From positions 158,234 through 222,233 of the forward strand of contig MBPM02000102.1 of the NCBI GenBank assembly GCA_001695595.3: 64,000 nucleotides of DNA. Direction: 5' to 3'. The position numbers and the translations under genes are program-made. Source of the DNA: Plasmopara viticola. Its lineage: Eukaryota; Oomycota; Peronosporomycetes; Peronosporales; Peronosporaceae. Shown one piece after another: positions 1-14,261 of this stretch (position 1 is its first letter; the number at the start of each line of letters is the position of its first letter). A model generated the notes under the pieces. That model saw only the letters and a list, made by a program, of their open reading frames with translations. It ran no database searches and had not been told where the DNA came from.

Positions 1-86
1 TTCCTTTTTAAAAATCGAGTCAATACAGATCAAATCATGGAGTCGTCTATTCAATGTCTGGTAGATACTTTATAAAGTAGTCGTCT

Positions 87-2700
87 TTACCTCGGCGTAA
101 AGTGCAGCACGTCTTGCTGCGTCTTTAGCCACTCTTCCATACGCAAACGTTCAAGCGCTCGCGCATTGGCAAGGCGCTGCTCGACAAGTTGCGCAAGACC
201 TTGTTGATGCACGTGTTCCAGCACTTCGAGTTGGCCGTTACTGAGTGTACCGAGATCCGTTCCTGGAACAAGGTGGTAGACACGCAAGTCGACCGCAGAG
301 ACGCGCGATTCCGAGGATTCAAACACTTGTTGCAGGTCCTCCAACGAGTAGCGCATCGAGTCCTTTGAACTTGTCAAATTGGACATGGAAAGCCCGAGCG
401 ACGCGGCTTGGGCTTGTGCAAAATTGTTACGCGTCATGGATTCTTTCGCAATCACTTGGTGGCATCGAACGCACTTGAAGGAAGACGAATGAGCCATTCG
501 AAACGCCGAAGACTCGAGACATGATGCACAATACAATTGCGTACATGCCGACGCAGTGTTTGCGCCATTGCTTTCGAACGAGCCACCGGTACATTCTAGA
601 TTATCATGAACTAATTCTCCACATAAACCACACGCCAGGTACCCCAACGTTTCGGCCACATTGTCGTTCCAAAGCCGCAGTTTACTTAGCCATCGGTCGC
701 GGGCTTCATGAACGTCTTTGTGGCGGGCGTTGTTACGCTGCTGCTTCCATTTCGGTCGCCCATTCGACATGGAATGCACACCTGTCGACGCGGATGATGA
801 AGCCGCATATGTACGCGGAATCGCTCCAGACAACGACGTGACACTTGGTCGCCACGGCGACGTCGACGTCATCATGGCACTACTTGAGCAATTCAAGCTT
901 AAATCTTTTGAAGCAGCATGTTCAGTCGTTGGCTCACGTGACCGAAAGACTGGCGCATGCGGGTCTAGTACCGATGACGTCGTAAGGATGCTGTCCGTAG
1001 CGTCCCGTGGCCTTCTAGAACGAGCAACAACGGGACGTGTAGCTGACGAAGGAGCCGTTCTACCAACCGACAGAATGTGCGCATTTCCAGCTTGTTGCTT
1101 CCTCCACTGATGGCGAGTAGTTTGAGAGAAAGAAGTCGGTGCAAACTTTTGCTCGGTCGATAGAGAAGAAGCCGACGCCTTGTCCGAGCTGCTTAGGGTA
1201 GATCGATATTTCTTACCGACGGTAGTCCACACATCAGTCGACGCCATCGAATCGACGTCTTCCTTCGGTCCTCCACTCGTCTCCTGGGCATCTTCACATA
1301 CTGCTGTCATCTCATTATCTTCTTCGTCGCTATTCTGATTAAACGACACACTTTGAGCTTGATCCATGGACACTCTTTCTTCGTCGGAGCTTGCACAACT
1401 TTCATTGTCTTCCTGTGCAATATGAGTCGTCTGAGCCATGGTATCGAGATCAGACACACCTGCAAGCTCGATCGCAACGTCCGTCGCTTTCTGTCTCTCA
1501 AAATTAGCATCCAACTCAACCTCGTGTTGCTGTTGATGCTGTTTCCCTGCCTTGCGCTTCGCCTTTTTGTTCTTCTTCCTGTGTTTCTTGCTACTGATCC
1601 CATTACTCGTCACTTGCTTGTCCGCCTCTTCCTCCATTTCCAGCATCGCCATCATGCGTGACGCAGCTTCCTCTTCCAGCTGGCGCCAGATCCCACGCAA
1701 ATACTCCACACACACAAGACTTTCTCGTACTTGCGAGTCTTGTGCTTCTTCCAGCGGAGTCTTTCCCATTCCATTTCGTAACGTCAGATCCGCGCCCAGC
1801 GTCAGTAGCGTCTTCACACACTCTAAGTATCCACACGAGGCGGCCAAGTGCATGGCCGTACTCCCTTCTTGGTCTTGCAAGTTGACAAGGTTTCGATTCT
1901 TTTCCACCAACATGGTGACAATCTTGGCACGTTGGGCATCACTCACCGCATCCTCTTCCGGTTCTTCGCCAATCATGACGGCGCATAGCAGTGGGGACGC
2001 ACCGTATTGATTCAACACGTCGACGTTTGCGCCGTGCTCTAGCAGCACCTTTACCGCTTCGGCTTGGCCTTCAATACACGCCCAGATCAACGGCGTATCT
2101 GCATTGATGTTCCACGAATCCACGACAGTCGCGTCACACGCACACAACGCGGCAATGAGCTCGCCGTCTCCATTCTATCCAAGAGTATACGACCTCGCAA
2201 CGTTACAGTGACGTATCAATCACGAAAGAAGCTTGTATCCCTACCTTTGCAGCAAAGTGAAGAGCAGTGGAACGAAGTTCATGCGTCTGCAAGCTGACGT
2301 TGGCACCGCGACGCAGCAGCGCACGCACGACGTCGCAGTGGCCTTCAGCCGCGGCCACCATGAGGGCCGTAAAGCCGTCCACGTCCACGTCGTTCACATC
2401 AACGTGGCCACTCTCGAGGATCTCTTCTAAACATTCTACATCACCTTCGGCTGCACACTCGTAGAAATTTATGGCCCACGTCTGGTTGTCAGTCAAGTCC
2501 ATGGAAAACTCGGCCGTTGTCACTTCCTCTTCGTCCGAGTCGGTCTTTCCATCTGCTGGGACTAGAGTCATGGTTTCTGCATCAATTGATTCGCAGGACA
2601 CTGCTGCAGAGGACGCAGGTTGCGATTTGGACTGAGACACGATCGACACGACGCTAGCGGCTAGTGTTGGGAACGTTTCGGCTTCATTCGCCACGGCCAT
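87..2700 (-). CDS. Ankyrin-repeat protein with C-terminal Cys-rich zinc-binding region (2 exons)
   Basis: Two reading frames on the minus strand join across a 70-bp GT...AG intron at 2175-2244. Exon 1 (2700-2245) ends in LHFAAK and exon 2 (2174-87) continues with NGDGELIAAL, which completes a normal ankyrin repeat, so the join is well supported. The product is 847 aa. Ankyrin repeats span about residues 75-300 and include TALMVAAAEGHCDVV and TPLIWACIEGQAEAV. A lysine-rich patch near 348-363 could be a nuclear signal. A long Ser-rich, low-complexity middle follows. Paired cysteines at about 667/670, 701/704 and 720/723 suggest a RING-like or other zinc-binding fold. Ankyrin repeats bind proteins, and a RING would suggest ubiquitin ligase activity, but the cysteine spacing is not canonical. 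The partner and function are unknown. Confidence 0.85.
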
Positions 2701-2704
2701 TGCG

Positions 2705-2729
2705 TTCCTGAAATTGTAGACTTCAGGAA
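2705..2729. repeat. 8-bp inverted repeat just upstream of the ankyrin gene
   Basis: TTCCTGAA at 2705-2712 is mirrored by TTCAGGAA at 2722-2729. It lies 5-29 bp upstream of the start codon, so it would fall in the 5' leader or core promoter. A functional role is only a guess. Confidence 0.25.
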
Positions 2730-4805
2730 TTTCATAAACTTTTTCCAGTTATTCCTAAGCTAAATTTCACAAATTAAAAGTGTTCGTCTGGCACTGACAC
2801 TTTGCCTTAATGTGGAAGCTAATTGATGCCCAATCGTTAAAACACAAGGCGACCTACTTTAGCGTTGTATGGTGGAGAGGCTGTGCATATAAAACTTACG
2901 GCGATTGAAACAAAACATTTGACGCTTTTGATGCTTGATTGGTCTGAGTCTGTAGCTCATGATTTTATAAGCCGTGTCGTGGCAATCCTGTACCAATTGG
3001 AGAGTTAAGCCAAACACTTGGGTGAAAGCTGCTGCACCAAATGTTGCTATTTTGGGTTAATCGACCAATCTGCACTTGTGTGGATAGGATAGAGGCATTC
3101 AGATGAACGTGTTTGGCGTGCGATCGAAAAAGAATAGTAGTATTAAATGACCAAAGTACTAGTAGTTGCTCAATTTGCAATCGTCGTGTTGATTCCATAA
3201 TCTTTCGTACCTTAACGTTGCAAAATTGCTGCCGCACACTGTGAGGTGGTAGATGTGTGACTAGAAATTGTTATTAGTACTGACGGCTGAGATTGTGTGT
3301 CGTCTGTTGTGTTGACTTTTAGCTATGTTATAGGATGACGTGTTGTTTTGGTTATCAGGTCACATAACAGGTAGCGGCTGATGCACACTAGGTAGGCTTG
3401 TATCTTAAAGGGTTCTTAAATAGTGTCTAATTGTTGGCATCGAGAGATTGATCCAATGTGCAGCATGCAAAGCTGAATTTGTCGGCTCACGAAAGCCCAA
3501 AATGGCCGTGGTGGCAATACTTGGTCTTGCAAGCTGGTTTCGTAGCTTATCTGACGAGATGTGAAGTTGAGAAGCAAAAGACTTTGGTGTAAACCGTGTC
3601 AAATTGTCTGAGTTGAAAATGATGGCGTTACGATGAGAAATATTTCGCAAGTTTTACGTATTAGATTAAAAAGTAGGTAAAAAACTGTGTTTGGCTAGTA
3701 GGTTGTCAGTTCTGTACAATTCCTGCTAGCAGAATCGAGTCGCATGTTTCGTCTTGTACCATTCCCAATGCGGCCTGGTTGCTCAACGCTGTATCCAGCA
3801 ATGAATGAAAACGACACAGAGTATAATTGTTGTACATGACTAAAAACCCTCGATGGGAGCTCATAGCACGGCCGGTAGATGCAAGAGTTTTTTTTATTCA
3901 TCGAATTTCCCCCCTTAACACGAATTGAGCTCGCTTTTTGTACAGCTCGACGATGACAAAAAGTCACTCCATTTTGGCGTAGGAAGAATTAGAAAGGGAA
4001 TCTTATTCTATGTTTTGCCACTTGGGTTCGCCTTTTGCATGATGTACCAAAAAGAAATTTTGATTTTTTTATGCTCAGGCGTGACGATCTTCGAAGTCGA
4101 GACTTTTAAACGCATTACTGCTTATTAGGATGAATCTAGAATAAGCAGCGTACATTATTGAGTGAAGCATACATCGCGTGGGCTTCATGTTGCGCAGTAA
4201 TAGTAGGCTGCAGATTTTTTGTGCCGAGAAAGAAAACAAGTGCCCTATGAAGCCTCTAAAATGTTACTTTCTAAGTTTAAGAAAGCAGTTTTATCAATAC
4301 AAAGCACGGAGGGTATCAAGTGACAAGAATTGCGACGCTCAAGCAGCCGTGTATACACGACTTAACTCGTATGACATCCTTTCCCAATCGGCACTCGCAT
4401 TATTATTGTAGTTGGAGCTCGACATTCAAGCACACTAATAACGCATGTCGCTCTGATCGCATTTCTGAGCACCAATTCATTTGTTGGAAGGTATTTTCAT
4501 ATAGGAGGTTTGCCGAGGGGTAGAGGCCTGTGGCCCGGATTGAGTTCGTAATAAAGGTCTTACAAAACCGCTATATTGTCCTGGTGGCTTATGCGTGATT
4601 GGCACATTTGATATTTGTCGGTCAATTAAGTGCGTAGATAGGTGCATGCTGTGAGGCAAATAAGTGAAGCCTTGAGGCTCTCTCCAATATAAGCGAGAGA
4701 TTACGAAGCAGGCCAGTAAAGCCTTTCATATTAAATAAGCCGATGGGAACTCTTCGTGAAGAAAACTCTAAACGAGCCGAGTGCTTCCACAAAGGCGATA
4801 CTATC

Positions 4806-5000
4806 TTAGTCGACGCCTGTCCATGGGGTTTTAGCCTTGCAGAGAAAGCGCATATATTGTACCAATGTCGCATTACTAGCGCTAGTCTCTTTCAGTCTTT
4901 GGAAGTGTGAAATTAGTGCAACAAGCCCAAATGCGGTAGTCATGTAAACCAATCCGTTGATTTCTTTCCATGATTGCGTACAAGAAACCAAAGCCGGCAC
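4806..5000 (-). mobile_element. Possible decayed Ty1/copia fragment (end of reverse transcriptase)
   Basis: A 64-aa minus-strand frame reads EINGLVYMTTAFGLVALISH and, about 18 residues later, VQYMRFLCKAKT. The order and spacing resemble the copia segment before RNase H, which usually reads like GxLxYxTTxTRPDIAxAVxxLSRF followed by VLRYLKGT. The RPD core is lost and no neighbouring RT or LTR was seen, so this is a weak call. Confidence 0.25.
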
Positions 5001-8000
5001 CTCGTGATCTCAATGCACCTCAAGTGCCGGAGTGATCTATCGTACGTGTATATTGCAAGTGGCGGTGATACGTAATTTTTTCAAGTGCATAGCTTAAATA
5101 AAAACCTTGGCAGGTGCTTAGTTTAGGCCGCCGTTAAAGATGCGTGTCAATTTAGGTTTCGGTCAAAGTTTCTGATTTTTGCCGCAATCTTGTCAAGGTT
5201 TATTGAGTGAACGAAGTTGCCAATACATATGTCTACAGTGAAGCTAGATTTCTTTGTAAATCTTGCTGTGTAACAAAGCAACGCAAGATAATACGCTGTA
5301 AGAGTCCCGCCTTGTATGGGCATGGTAATTCTATGAGGCACAGCGCGCTCAAAATTCTCACTCGGCCGATTCGGTTCCCCCTTGAAGATTCCTAATACAA
5401 TGGCGCTATCCGATGGAAGCGTTGCTTTGTAAGCTGTAATACACAAAGCCAAATCAGCTTTGGTACATCGAATTTGTACCAAAAATATATATGGCTGCAT
5501 TTTGTCGCAAATCTGATGCCGATGCATAATCTTGGACATGAGATAACAATAAGGTAGTGTGATCCGCGTCAGCCAAAAGCCAGTACAGTTGTCAGTAAAG
5601 CTAGTAGTATATGTGGTAGGGATAATCTATCAAAATCCCTTTTGCGGTCAGTCAAACGAATACATAGATAATCATCAAGTGCCTCCACAAAGCATAGAAA
5701 AGCAAGAATAATGAATCTTCTCGCGCCAAGCAACATTTGATCTCCGCCGATTTGTTTAGAGATTAACTGAGTGCGGTCTGGTTGGCGAAGGTTTTTTATC
5801 ATGCTTTAAAAGTTTTACAATCATTGCATCACCGATCTATTCTCCGGTTGATGAATATAAAACGGCATTCCATCTCGCCACGACATCCAAAGACGTAAGG
5901 ATGTGACCACGATCAAATGAAGGCTACCTTTCTAAAAGCTGGTCACAAGATGCTATCGAAGGCTTTGACAATGTCAACGCCCGCATGCATTCTTCGCACA
6001 GTTTGTGTAGGGCTTGAAATCTGCTATGAGCGAGATAATTGGTACCCGCATGAATCACCAATTGGTGAACAGTATCAGAAGCTATACATGTGTCTTGCGT
6101 CAATAATAATATGACGATGAGCGATAGGTCTCAATTGGTCGTGTAAACCTGCGAAGAATGTGCACGACGCTATGACTTAGTAATTCTTTTACTTGCATGT
6201 TTGTTTGTCATGTCTCACTTTTTACTCCGCGCTCAAGCGTTTAAGTTTATATACAGTGCTTAATCGACACACTATCTGGTACTAACGCCTTCCCAATGAT
6301 AATTGTCATGAATACCTAGCATGCCCTATTCGCCACGACAGAGGCATCTGACAGAGCCTTATGGGCCCTTGGCAACTGAATCGCGTAACTTCCTTGCAAA
6401 TGGAAATTGCTGTTTGGAAGCATTCTGCAAATGTTGAGATTATACAAACATTGATTGGAGTGATTGGTAACAGAATGTACAATGCACATTGCTAATACAG
6501 CGGGGTCTTCTGCTGTTGCCCCGTCGCTGCGTCTAAATTTAGTGATTGTGGCCTTGAAATTTAAGCAATCGAATCCGACAAGCTAGTACTTAGTTGTCTC
6601 TAGCGCGAGATACTAGTATAGTTTGTGTCATTTTGGATCCAGGTTCCGTACTTCTCGTTACACTTTGAGTCATTGTCGGTCAGTGGGGCGTTGAGCTGAC
6701 CCAATTATCAAGCAATTATTTTAAGTGCGAGCTGAACGTGAACTTACAATTTAGAATTAATCATCTGCTCAATTTAATTGGCTGCCTTGATCCGGATTCT
6801 ACGGAATCATTTTCGGGTCAAGCGACTACATACTCGAGCCACAGGTCGGTTGTAGGTGAACGGAGAAAAATTTGTCGTGAAGTCTTGAAAAGGGCTTGAA
6901 AAATCATTTCAATGTAAGCAAGCCACAATTGTTTTATCAATCCTTTCTCGTATCGTTCTTATATACGAGTTGCTATTATTTATTACTTAAATACAGGCGT
7001 AGGAGACCTCCTGGTCGGGATGCTTTTATTGCCTCAAATATTTCCTTTGATCTATAAATATGTAAATCCGGGGCTCGTAACAGGAATTTTTAATTTCTTG
7101 TAACTGAATTCATATCTATTTTATTTTTTGGTTAAGCAAAGTGTCAGTGAATTGTATTACCTGCCTGAGCTCGTTGTTGTCCGGTCCTGTTGCGGTTTAT
7201 AAAATCAAGTCGTAAAGGTCAAGGGTGTTGACCGTCAATTCTCTTGCATCTGCGTGCTGAAGCTGAAGCCACATTCGGAGCAGATACATACTTGGCTCGT
7301 TTGCGTCTATTCAAAAACTTCCCGAATTTGACCCATTAAAGCTTCATATTAGAACGGCTTGTGTCGTTCCGGACAACTTTAAATTCGTATTTACATTTAG
7401 ATCCCGTTAAAACCAAGACAGGCGTTTCCATGGTACACGTTTCAACCGAAAAAACCAACACTTTCTAATTTAAATCCAAATGGTATGTAATTTTCAAAAT
7501 ACGAATTTTCAATCTCTCGCATAATAAGCTATAGCAGCTTTGCAGCAAGCTCATTGTCGAAAAGCTTTCATCGACTGCGTGTGGGGCTACTTTAGTCGTC
7601 TGTATCGGGACACGCCGTACATTAGACCTAAGGCGTCCACATCTTTCTGTCCAGTACTTGGATGCGATTAGTATGGAGAGGCCTGTTCAAAAGATTTGTC
7701 CATCGTGATATTAATGTCGGCCATAAGTATGTGCACCGCCTGTCATTTGTCATCTAAAAGGTTATAGAGAAAATCGTCAGAGAATGCGATAATAAAGTCA
7801 CCTCGCCTTGAAGACAGCATGTGTAGCGTATAATTTGCCAAACATGGTCTTGAGCTGCGCGCTCTAGAGTCGGCGACATGTACATTGTGTTTGCTACTCT
7901 ATAGTGAACCTTCTTTATTGAACGTCACCCCTTGATCAATTGGTGCTTGAAGAGAAGTTGCTAAAACGTGGTAAGTCTAGCTACTTTCATCTCGTTCGTA

Positions 8001-11000
8001 TTCAGCAAAACTTCATCGAAGGCCCAAATGCTTGCAGAGGCATTTGAGAGAGAACTTTTTGCCGAGTGTTGGGAACTGCATATTTTACCAAAATCGCTAA
8101 GTAAAATGAGCACTAGCCATGGCGTTCGACTAACATCAATAATGCGTCCGCGCAGGCTAAGGATCGGCAAAGATGCTTTATCGGCAATAAATGTCCAGTA
8201 ATACTTGCATTTTCATTAAATTGTTGTACACGTTCGGCGCAAAGAACATTAAAAGCAAGTGGGTAATGGCACCGAAGCTTAATACTCTTCACTTGGGAGA
8301 TGGGCCTCGGACAAGTGGACCACATTAATGAAGTCAATATCGTAGTGGCACCGCAGTCCATCCTTCAGGTCCGTAGATTCGTCGCTTGTGATTGTCTCCA
8401 TGCTGATTGCCCATAAACCGCATGAGCTTTAAGAAGCTGGCAGGTGTAAGGTGAGAGTAGCAGAAAAAAGTAATGGAAGTATGCTGGATGCGCTTGATTC
8501 GCTGCCAAAATGTCTTAGTGTGATGTTAGCTTCTAGGCAACTTGATTTATAAGCGTCAAAATGTACTGCAAATTATAACAACGGTCTCGTTTTCTGATTC
8601 CTGCACTGAGCAGCCATACCTACCATTTTCTTACGATGGCATATCTCAATGATTCTTTTATCGTCACATAGATCGTCAGCACAGGCAGCGTAACAAGACT
8701 ATCAATTTGTTCATCGCTCCTGATAATGTGTAGTATTCAATTAAAGTTTGATTAGCATCACATGCGTCCTGATGCATGTATAGTCTTTAGACAACATTCG
8801 CTTTATGTACATTCATTGCATGTGTCCTGAACATATTAATTTGATCATCGAATTCTTGAGCAATTTACAAGTAAACGTGTATATTTAAGTCTGCAACACA
8901 AATCCCGCGTGATAATACATAATGATCCACTTAGTTTGGAGAAGTGTTTCACTCGAGGAAACACATGTGGAACATCATGTGCCATACTTGATTCAATATC
9001 GTGAAACGGTTCATAAATTATTGTTCCTTTTAATGGGTTTGGTGAAACTTTCGCCTACTTTAAAGCCGTACTTTTTGACTTGAGAAGTGAGCTTTTGTGC
9101 AGCATGGAACGGTTAAACAACAAGCAGATTGATTAAAACTTTCTTTTGTTATGCGTTGACGGGAGAACTTTGTTCACACTACTGAAAATCTGTTTTCGAC
9201 TTACTCCTTTTTTGTTTTGATCGAATGATCGCTTGCAAGAACAACTTCACATTCTACAATTTTTTTTGGAGCGTCTCACGTACCACCTCGTAGCCTGTAA
9301 GACCTCTCCGCACATTAAGGTGCTAACGCACAACTTTTTTCTAGTAAATAACACAAATGTATCGCGACAGCGCCTTAGCGTAATTAAAACGCCAAACGCG
9401 TGCCGCATCTCGATGCAGGTCATTATTATATCTACTGTCAGTCAATGAGGTACTTTAAGATATATTAGATATCGTGCACGCCAACACCAACACCCGTGTC
9501 AATGCTTCTGACTTCTAATAAACTTGATAAGTGCGCAAGCGGCTCGACTTACCCTTGTTTTGAGCGCTCACTGCCGGCGGAATGGACATCATGCCTTCAA
9601 GTTCGTCCTTCGAGACTATGTAATCATGTGACCACAAAATGTCTTTCAACGTCCACGTCGGCACCTTTGCACGTTCTACTCGAACAAATTCGATCTGTGC
9701 GTAAACACCTCATATGAGTCAAATGATAAAAATATTTTAGCACCTAAGGTGCCTATGGCTTGGTAGAGATCTGCCAAAAAATGCCAGACTTTGAGAGCTA
9801 TTAAACGTCCGCATTCTGAAGCACGTGCCTCATCTTCATTCTTCATTCGGAAGTCATACGAAGCAGTGAATCTCGAGACGGTAATGGTCATTCCGACAAT
9901 GTCTCCATCGTATTTACTTGCATTCAGATCAACATTCGGTGATAGTGTCGAATCAGCGCATGAAGCCAGTGTCGCGGCTTTTCATGCCTTTAAGAGACTA
10001 ACGAAGCAGCTGAGCAGAATCGAACAGACAATAACCTGCGGGTCTTTAAGTTCAGTTTGGACCCCGCAAAGAACTATAGCTACCAGATCTATCAACTACC
10101 TCATAACGGTGGTAAAGCGTATTGCGAGGGGTGTTTTAGCTTTCGAGCAGTGGCATGGTCTGAGACATATCTACAATCTTGCATTTTATTGCCAATTGCG
10201 AGCCAAGGTATAAGTGGGGCGCTATTCGCGTGCAGACAAGATGTCAGGTACGGTGCCCATATGATATCCACACAGTTTTTAGCCACCGGCTAAATTTAGG
10301 CATCCGACGGTTTACGGTAAATCCTTTATTTCCTTCCATGCTGGTATCAGAAGTACAGAAGGCCGGCGCGTCGGAGATTTTAGCAAACGTGTTAAACTTT
10401 CGCTAGCGGTGCTTTATATAAAAAGGGTTTACTTCGGATAAAAATAATCCAATAAATCCAGTAAGACAACCGACACTGCTGAAATACACAGTGCGTCCAC
10501 AAGTTCTCATGATACCGTGAACGTGCGTGGGTGCAATTAGGGCCCACCTCGCACTTCTTCACGCAGTCCAGTCATAAGCTGTTCAATCGACACATTTGTC
10601 ATACTAATAGTACTTCTTGTAAACTGCAACACTGAAGCCGCAAACTTTAAAGGTGCAAATAATCCGATCAAGCAAGTGCAACACAAACGATAAACCTCGA
10701 TGTGCGTACAGTGAAAATATACGAAGAACTCACGCCATATCGCAGATTGACTTAACCAAAGCTAACAAGCTCAATATTTGCATCTTGCCTATTCTAAGCA
10801 TTTTGACGAACGGCCGAAGTCCACATATTCGTATATAACCTCAATGGCAACTGACTGCTAGCGCAGCGAATTTGCGGTCAAAATTCGTTGAGCTGTTGTC
10901 AGAAAAGTTTCAGACTTGTCCCGATATAGAAATTGTCCGGTACATAGAGTGGCGCCGACCGCGCGCTTTTCTCACTTTGACCAGATGCGTTTCAGGTTTA

Positions 11001-14000
11001 CCTGTATGGTCTGCGCCAAAGCAGAGATCGATACAAAAAAACATTCTTACTAGTCACTCAAAGGGAGTAGATAGGCAGATCGACTGTTGTGGGTGTAAGA
11101 AATACCTGTAGATTCTGTGAATAGGTCAGAAAGCAAGCGCGAGATCGGCGCGAGTTGTGAAACAGTATTGGGTTGCCTTAACTGAGAAGAAGGACCGGGT
11201 TCGACGACCACCCACTTAAGCAATGCGTTGGTGCGTATAGACCCATAGGAATGGGGAGAACGGCATAGAGTTCACCATTCGCCCCAATGCCTTACCGCAC
11301 GTATTTCTCGGCAGCGGTAGGACACTCGCCATTAAAACGCGCTGGCACAGGCCGAATTCGGTGATTATAGATTAGAAAACGACGGAGGGAAAGCCTGGCA
11401 ATTTTTGTGAAAAGTAAAGTCAAACTATGGTCGTCGGCGGCTGTACTCGACGGCGGCTAGTAGTACTCCGTTGAGAATTAACTATAGCAGCGAGAACTGT
11501 CTCGGAGTTTGGGAACAAGCACGATTGGGCACTCATGCTTATGTTGGCAAAGTGAAACGTCAATGAAGTGGTCAGAACTGTGCAGGCTGAGCGGTAAAGC
11601 TAGCCAATAGCTCATGTCGATGCATCAGAAACTACACTGCGACGTGAAATAGATTAAAATTGAGCCCGCTTTGGCTTAATGCCACAACTGTATACTGGAG
11701 GCGTTTGCATGAGTGCTGTACGCCTTAATCTATGCTGCTTTCTTCTATTTGGTAAGATTAACAGCCGCTAGGATAGAGCTAGCAAGCCCAGTGTGGGCTA
11801 GAGTCGTAATTTTTAATTCGAAAAGCTGCACAGCTTGTGCTAAGAGAGTTCTTGAAGAATCTCAAATCCACTGCTGCATCTGAATATGCAACACCAAAGC
11901 TTCGTCATTGCAATACGAGCTCTTATAGATATTTATAACAAAGGCAGGAATGCCCATCAAAGGCCTGAGGAGCGCTGATTTATTTAGATAAATAAAGCTG
12001 TGCTACATAAGCGGCCTAATGTTAGCACGCAAGAGCTAAGAGAAAATGCTCAGTGGTTATTAAATTATAGGATCGATGAGATTGCTGTATCCTGGTGTGC
12101 CTTACACGTTGATCAATACTTTGTTCCAACAATTACTTGTATGATTGTACATTAAGCTACGATATGCGACTAAATTAGTACAAAACGTGACCTCAACCAT
12201 ACACAGGAGCCGTCGTGGCGTATTGCTTTGCAAAGCTGTGAAATCCCCAATTTTGATAAGGCAACGCGTGCTTAGGCGGTTATGGCTTTAATCTCTTACA
12301 ACGTTTAAAACGTCGCACGTCATTCCATGTTTCAGCACTATAGCGCCGCAGACTATCAGCACCAAGTCACTAAAGCCACGACTTCCAGGTAATAGGCCGA
12401 AAGTAAATGCATTGGTCCCTCAAAACTTCGCATTATTTACCACAAACATTAACGCACCGCCTTAGTGTTTAGAAAGACATTAATTCATCTTCAGCTTCGC
12501 AGATAGATTTTCATTGGCCACCCATTAATTATTGCCGGCACCTCGGAGCCAGAAAATGAAGACCCAAAAAAGCATTTGCGGCAAGGACCGGCCATGCATT
12601 ACAAGTCCTTTCATTCAGCAACATGCAAAAATGCAAGCGACGTCAATCAGATTGTTTCTTATTTTGTTTTTGAGATCGACTTTTGAGATGGTCTGACTCT
12701 TGTAGTGTCCGTGTTTCCACTAGCTCGCAAGTAATGATCTTCTTCCAGATTTTACAGTAAAAAAACTTTCGTAGCTCCAATCCTTTTCCAAAATCACGTG
12801 CTCAATTATCGGTTTGCGGGAACCCACAATCTTTTTCTCAAGATTTTCATAAAAAGGCTTTTTTATTCGCAATGAGTAAAGTACATATGAAATTGAGATT
12901 CCTGATTTTCTAACCCTTAATAAGAATAAGTGGTCCTCAGAATTGCTTGGACTTCCCAAGTACTTGTAATTGATACCAATATAATTTGAAATAAAAGTTA
13001 GGTACACCATCTAAATTTTTCAGATTCGATTTAGTAGAGAGTAGGTGCAGAATTAAACTGATAGGCCTTTGAATAGCGAGCGAAGTTAGGGCAAAGATAT
13101 TTCCGGGCGTGACGAGAGTAGTGAATTCAAAAATTAAATGTGCGGGAGAAATGCAGTGACGAACAATTGCCAAGCTCACACAGCCATAATATCAAGTCAT
13201 AAGGAGGGACGGGTTGCTGTTGCAACAGTGTTGCCATAAACCTACTCTAAAATAGATGGCTACCGGTATCGTACGATGTGAGTTACAGGGTAACGACGTG
13301 AAATTTTCGTCCAGATTGTCACTTAATGAACATATGTTGCTGAGTAGTGTAAAGTAAAAATGCGTACACAATATACAAAGTCTATACTTGTTACCCTAAA
13401 TATGTAATGCCAACCCCGTCGGCAGTCAACTGCGCTGCTGGTCGCAAAATGTATTCAAAAAGACTGTGTTGGCACTGCACACAGTCGTCTCAGGCATTGA
13501 ACTACGGTACACGAATAAATCGTTCGCAAAGTTGAAGTTTGCATATGTGTGGTCCACCCTTTGAGATATATAATGACTTTTTGCGATTGTACTATATACA
13601 GTTCAAGCGGCCGAGCTGTCGTCGGTTACTCTCTTCACTTGTTTTCCTCGCTGGCGTTTCAAAATTGTGACCGAAAAAAGGAGTGGAAACAAATTAAATT
13701 AAATAAAGACAGCACTAATTTGCGGCCAGCATGCCCATTCTTGCCTACTGTACATTGTACCCGCAACAGCATGTAAAGTGAGGCGGAATGCAGTCCAGAC
13801 TCTGGACAGCGGGGAAAGGTGTGGACTGCAAGGCAGCCCACCATTTGTTTCCAATTACTTCGATCGGTGATTGGCAGGTGCACTTTTTCGATAAACCCAA
13901 ATAGAGCGCCCGTCCCTTTCTGTGAGCTGTACATTAGATCCAATACCTTGTAAGACTTTATCGTGTAAGTCTGAATAATCAGGTCAAATATAGCCTCGAT

Positions 14001-14261
14001 TGGCTCTTCCCCTACCAAACCGAATGTATTAGAACAAAAAGGAAAACTGACCGCAATGACGGTACGTCTCGAGCGAACTGGCCCCTCTCGCTCTCTCCCC
14101 CTCGCACTGGAAAGTCGATCCGCGACAAAACGCCCCTAACTTGCCAAAAGGAAAGAAAGCGCCTGGAAGCCGCAGCCCAGGAGACTCTGTACACTTTGTC
14201 AACCAGTCGACCGGAAGCCGCCGCTCGCGCCTTCTCCCTTACGCCACCCACAAACAGAATC

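Larger units (their letters stand above)
2701..14261. other. Gene-poor AT-rich tract, about 11.5 kb
   Basis: No open frame here has a domain I recognise, and none joins a neighbour across a plausible intron. The longest frames (130 aa on minus at 5147-5539, 140 aa on plus at 9791-10213, 119 aa on minus at 13659-14018) look like chance or decayed coding. One stretch at about 4806-5000 resembles a Ty1/copia fragment and is listed separately. The DNA is visibly more AT-rich than the flanking genes. It is probably very old, mutated transposon sequence. Confidence 0.6.

Noticed and set aside
7961..8170. Minus frame with SLRGRII...LSDFG...DEVLL, like a protein kinase
   Set aside because: The HRD motif is absent, spacing is short, and no kinase lobe is seen on either side. 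Probably chance.
9791..10213. 140-aa plus frame as a gene
   Set aside because: No domain, no promoter signal, and composition like the surrounding non-coding DNA.
11190..11215. GGGTTCGA as a tRNA B-box
   Set aside because: No cloverleaf can be drawn around it. I found no tRNA in the window.
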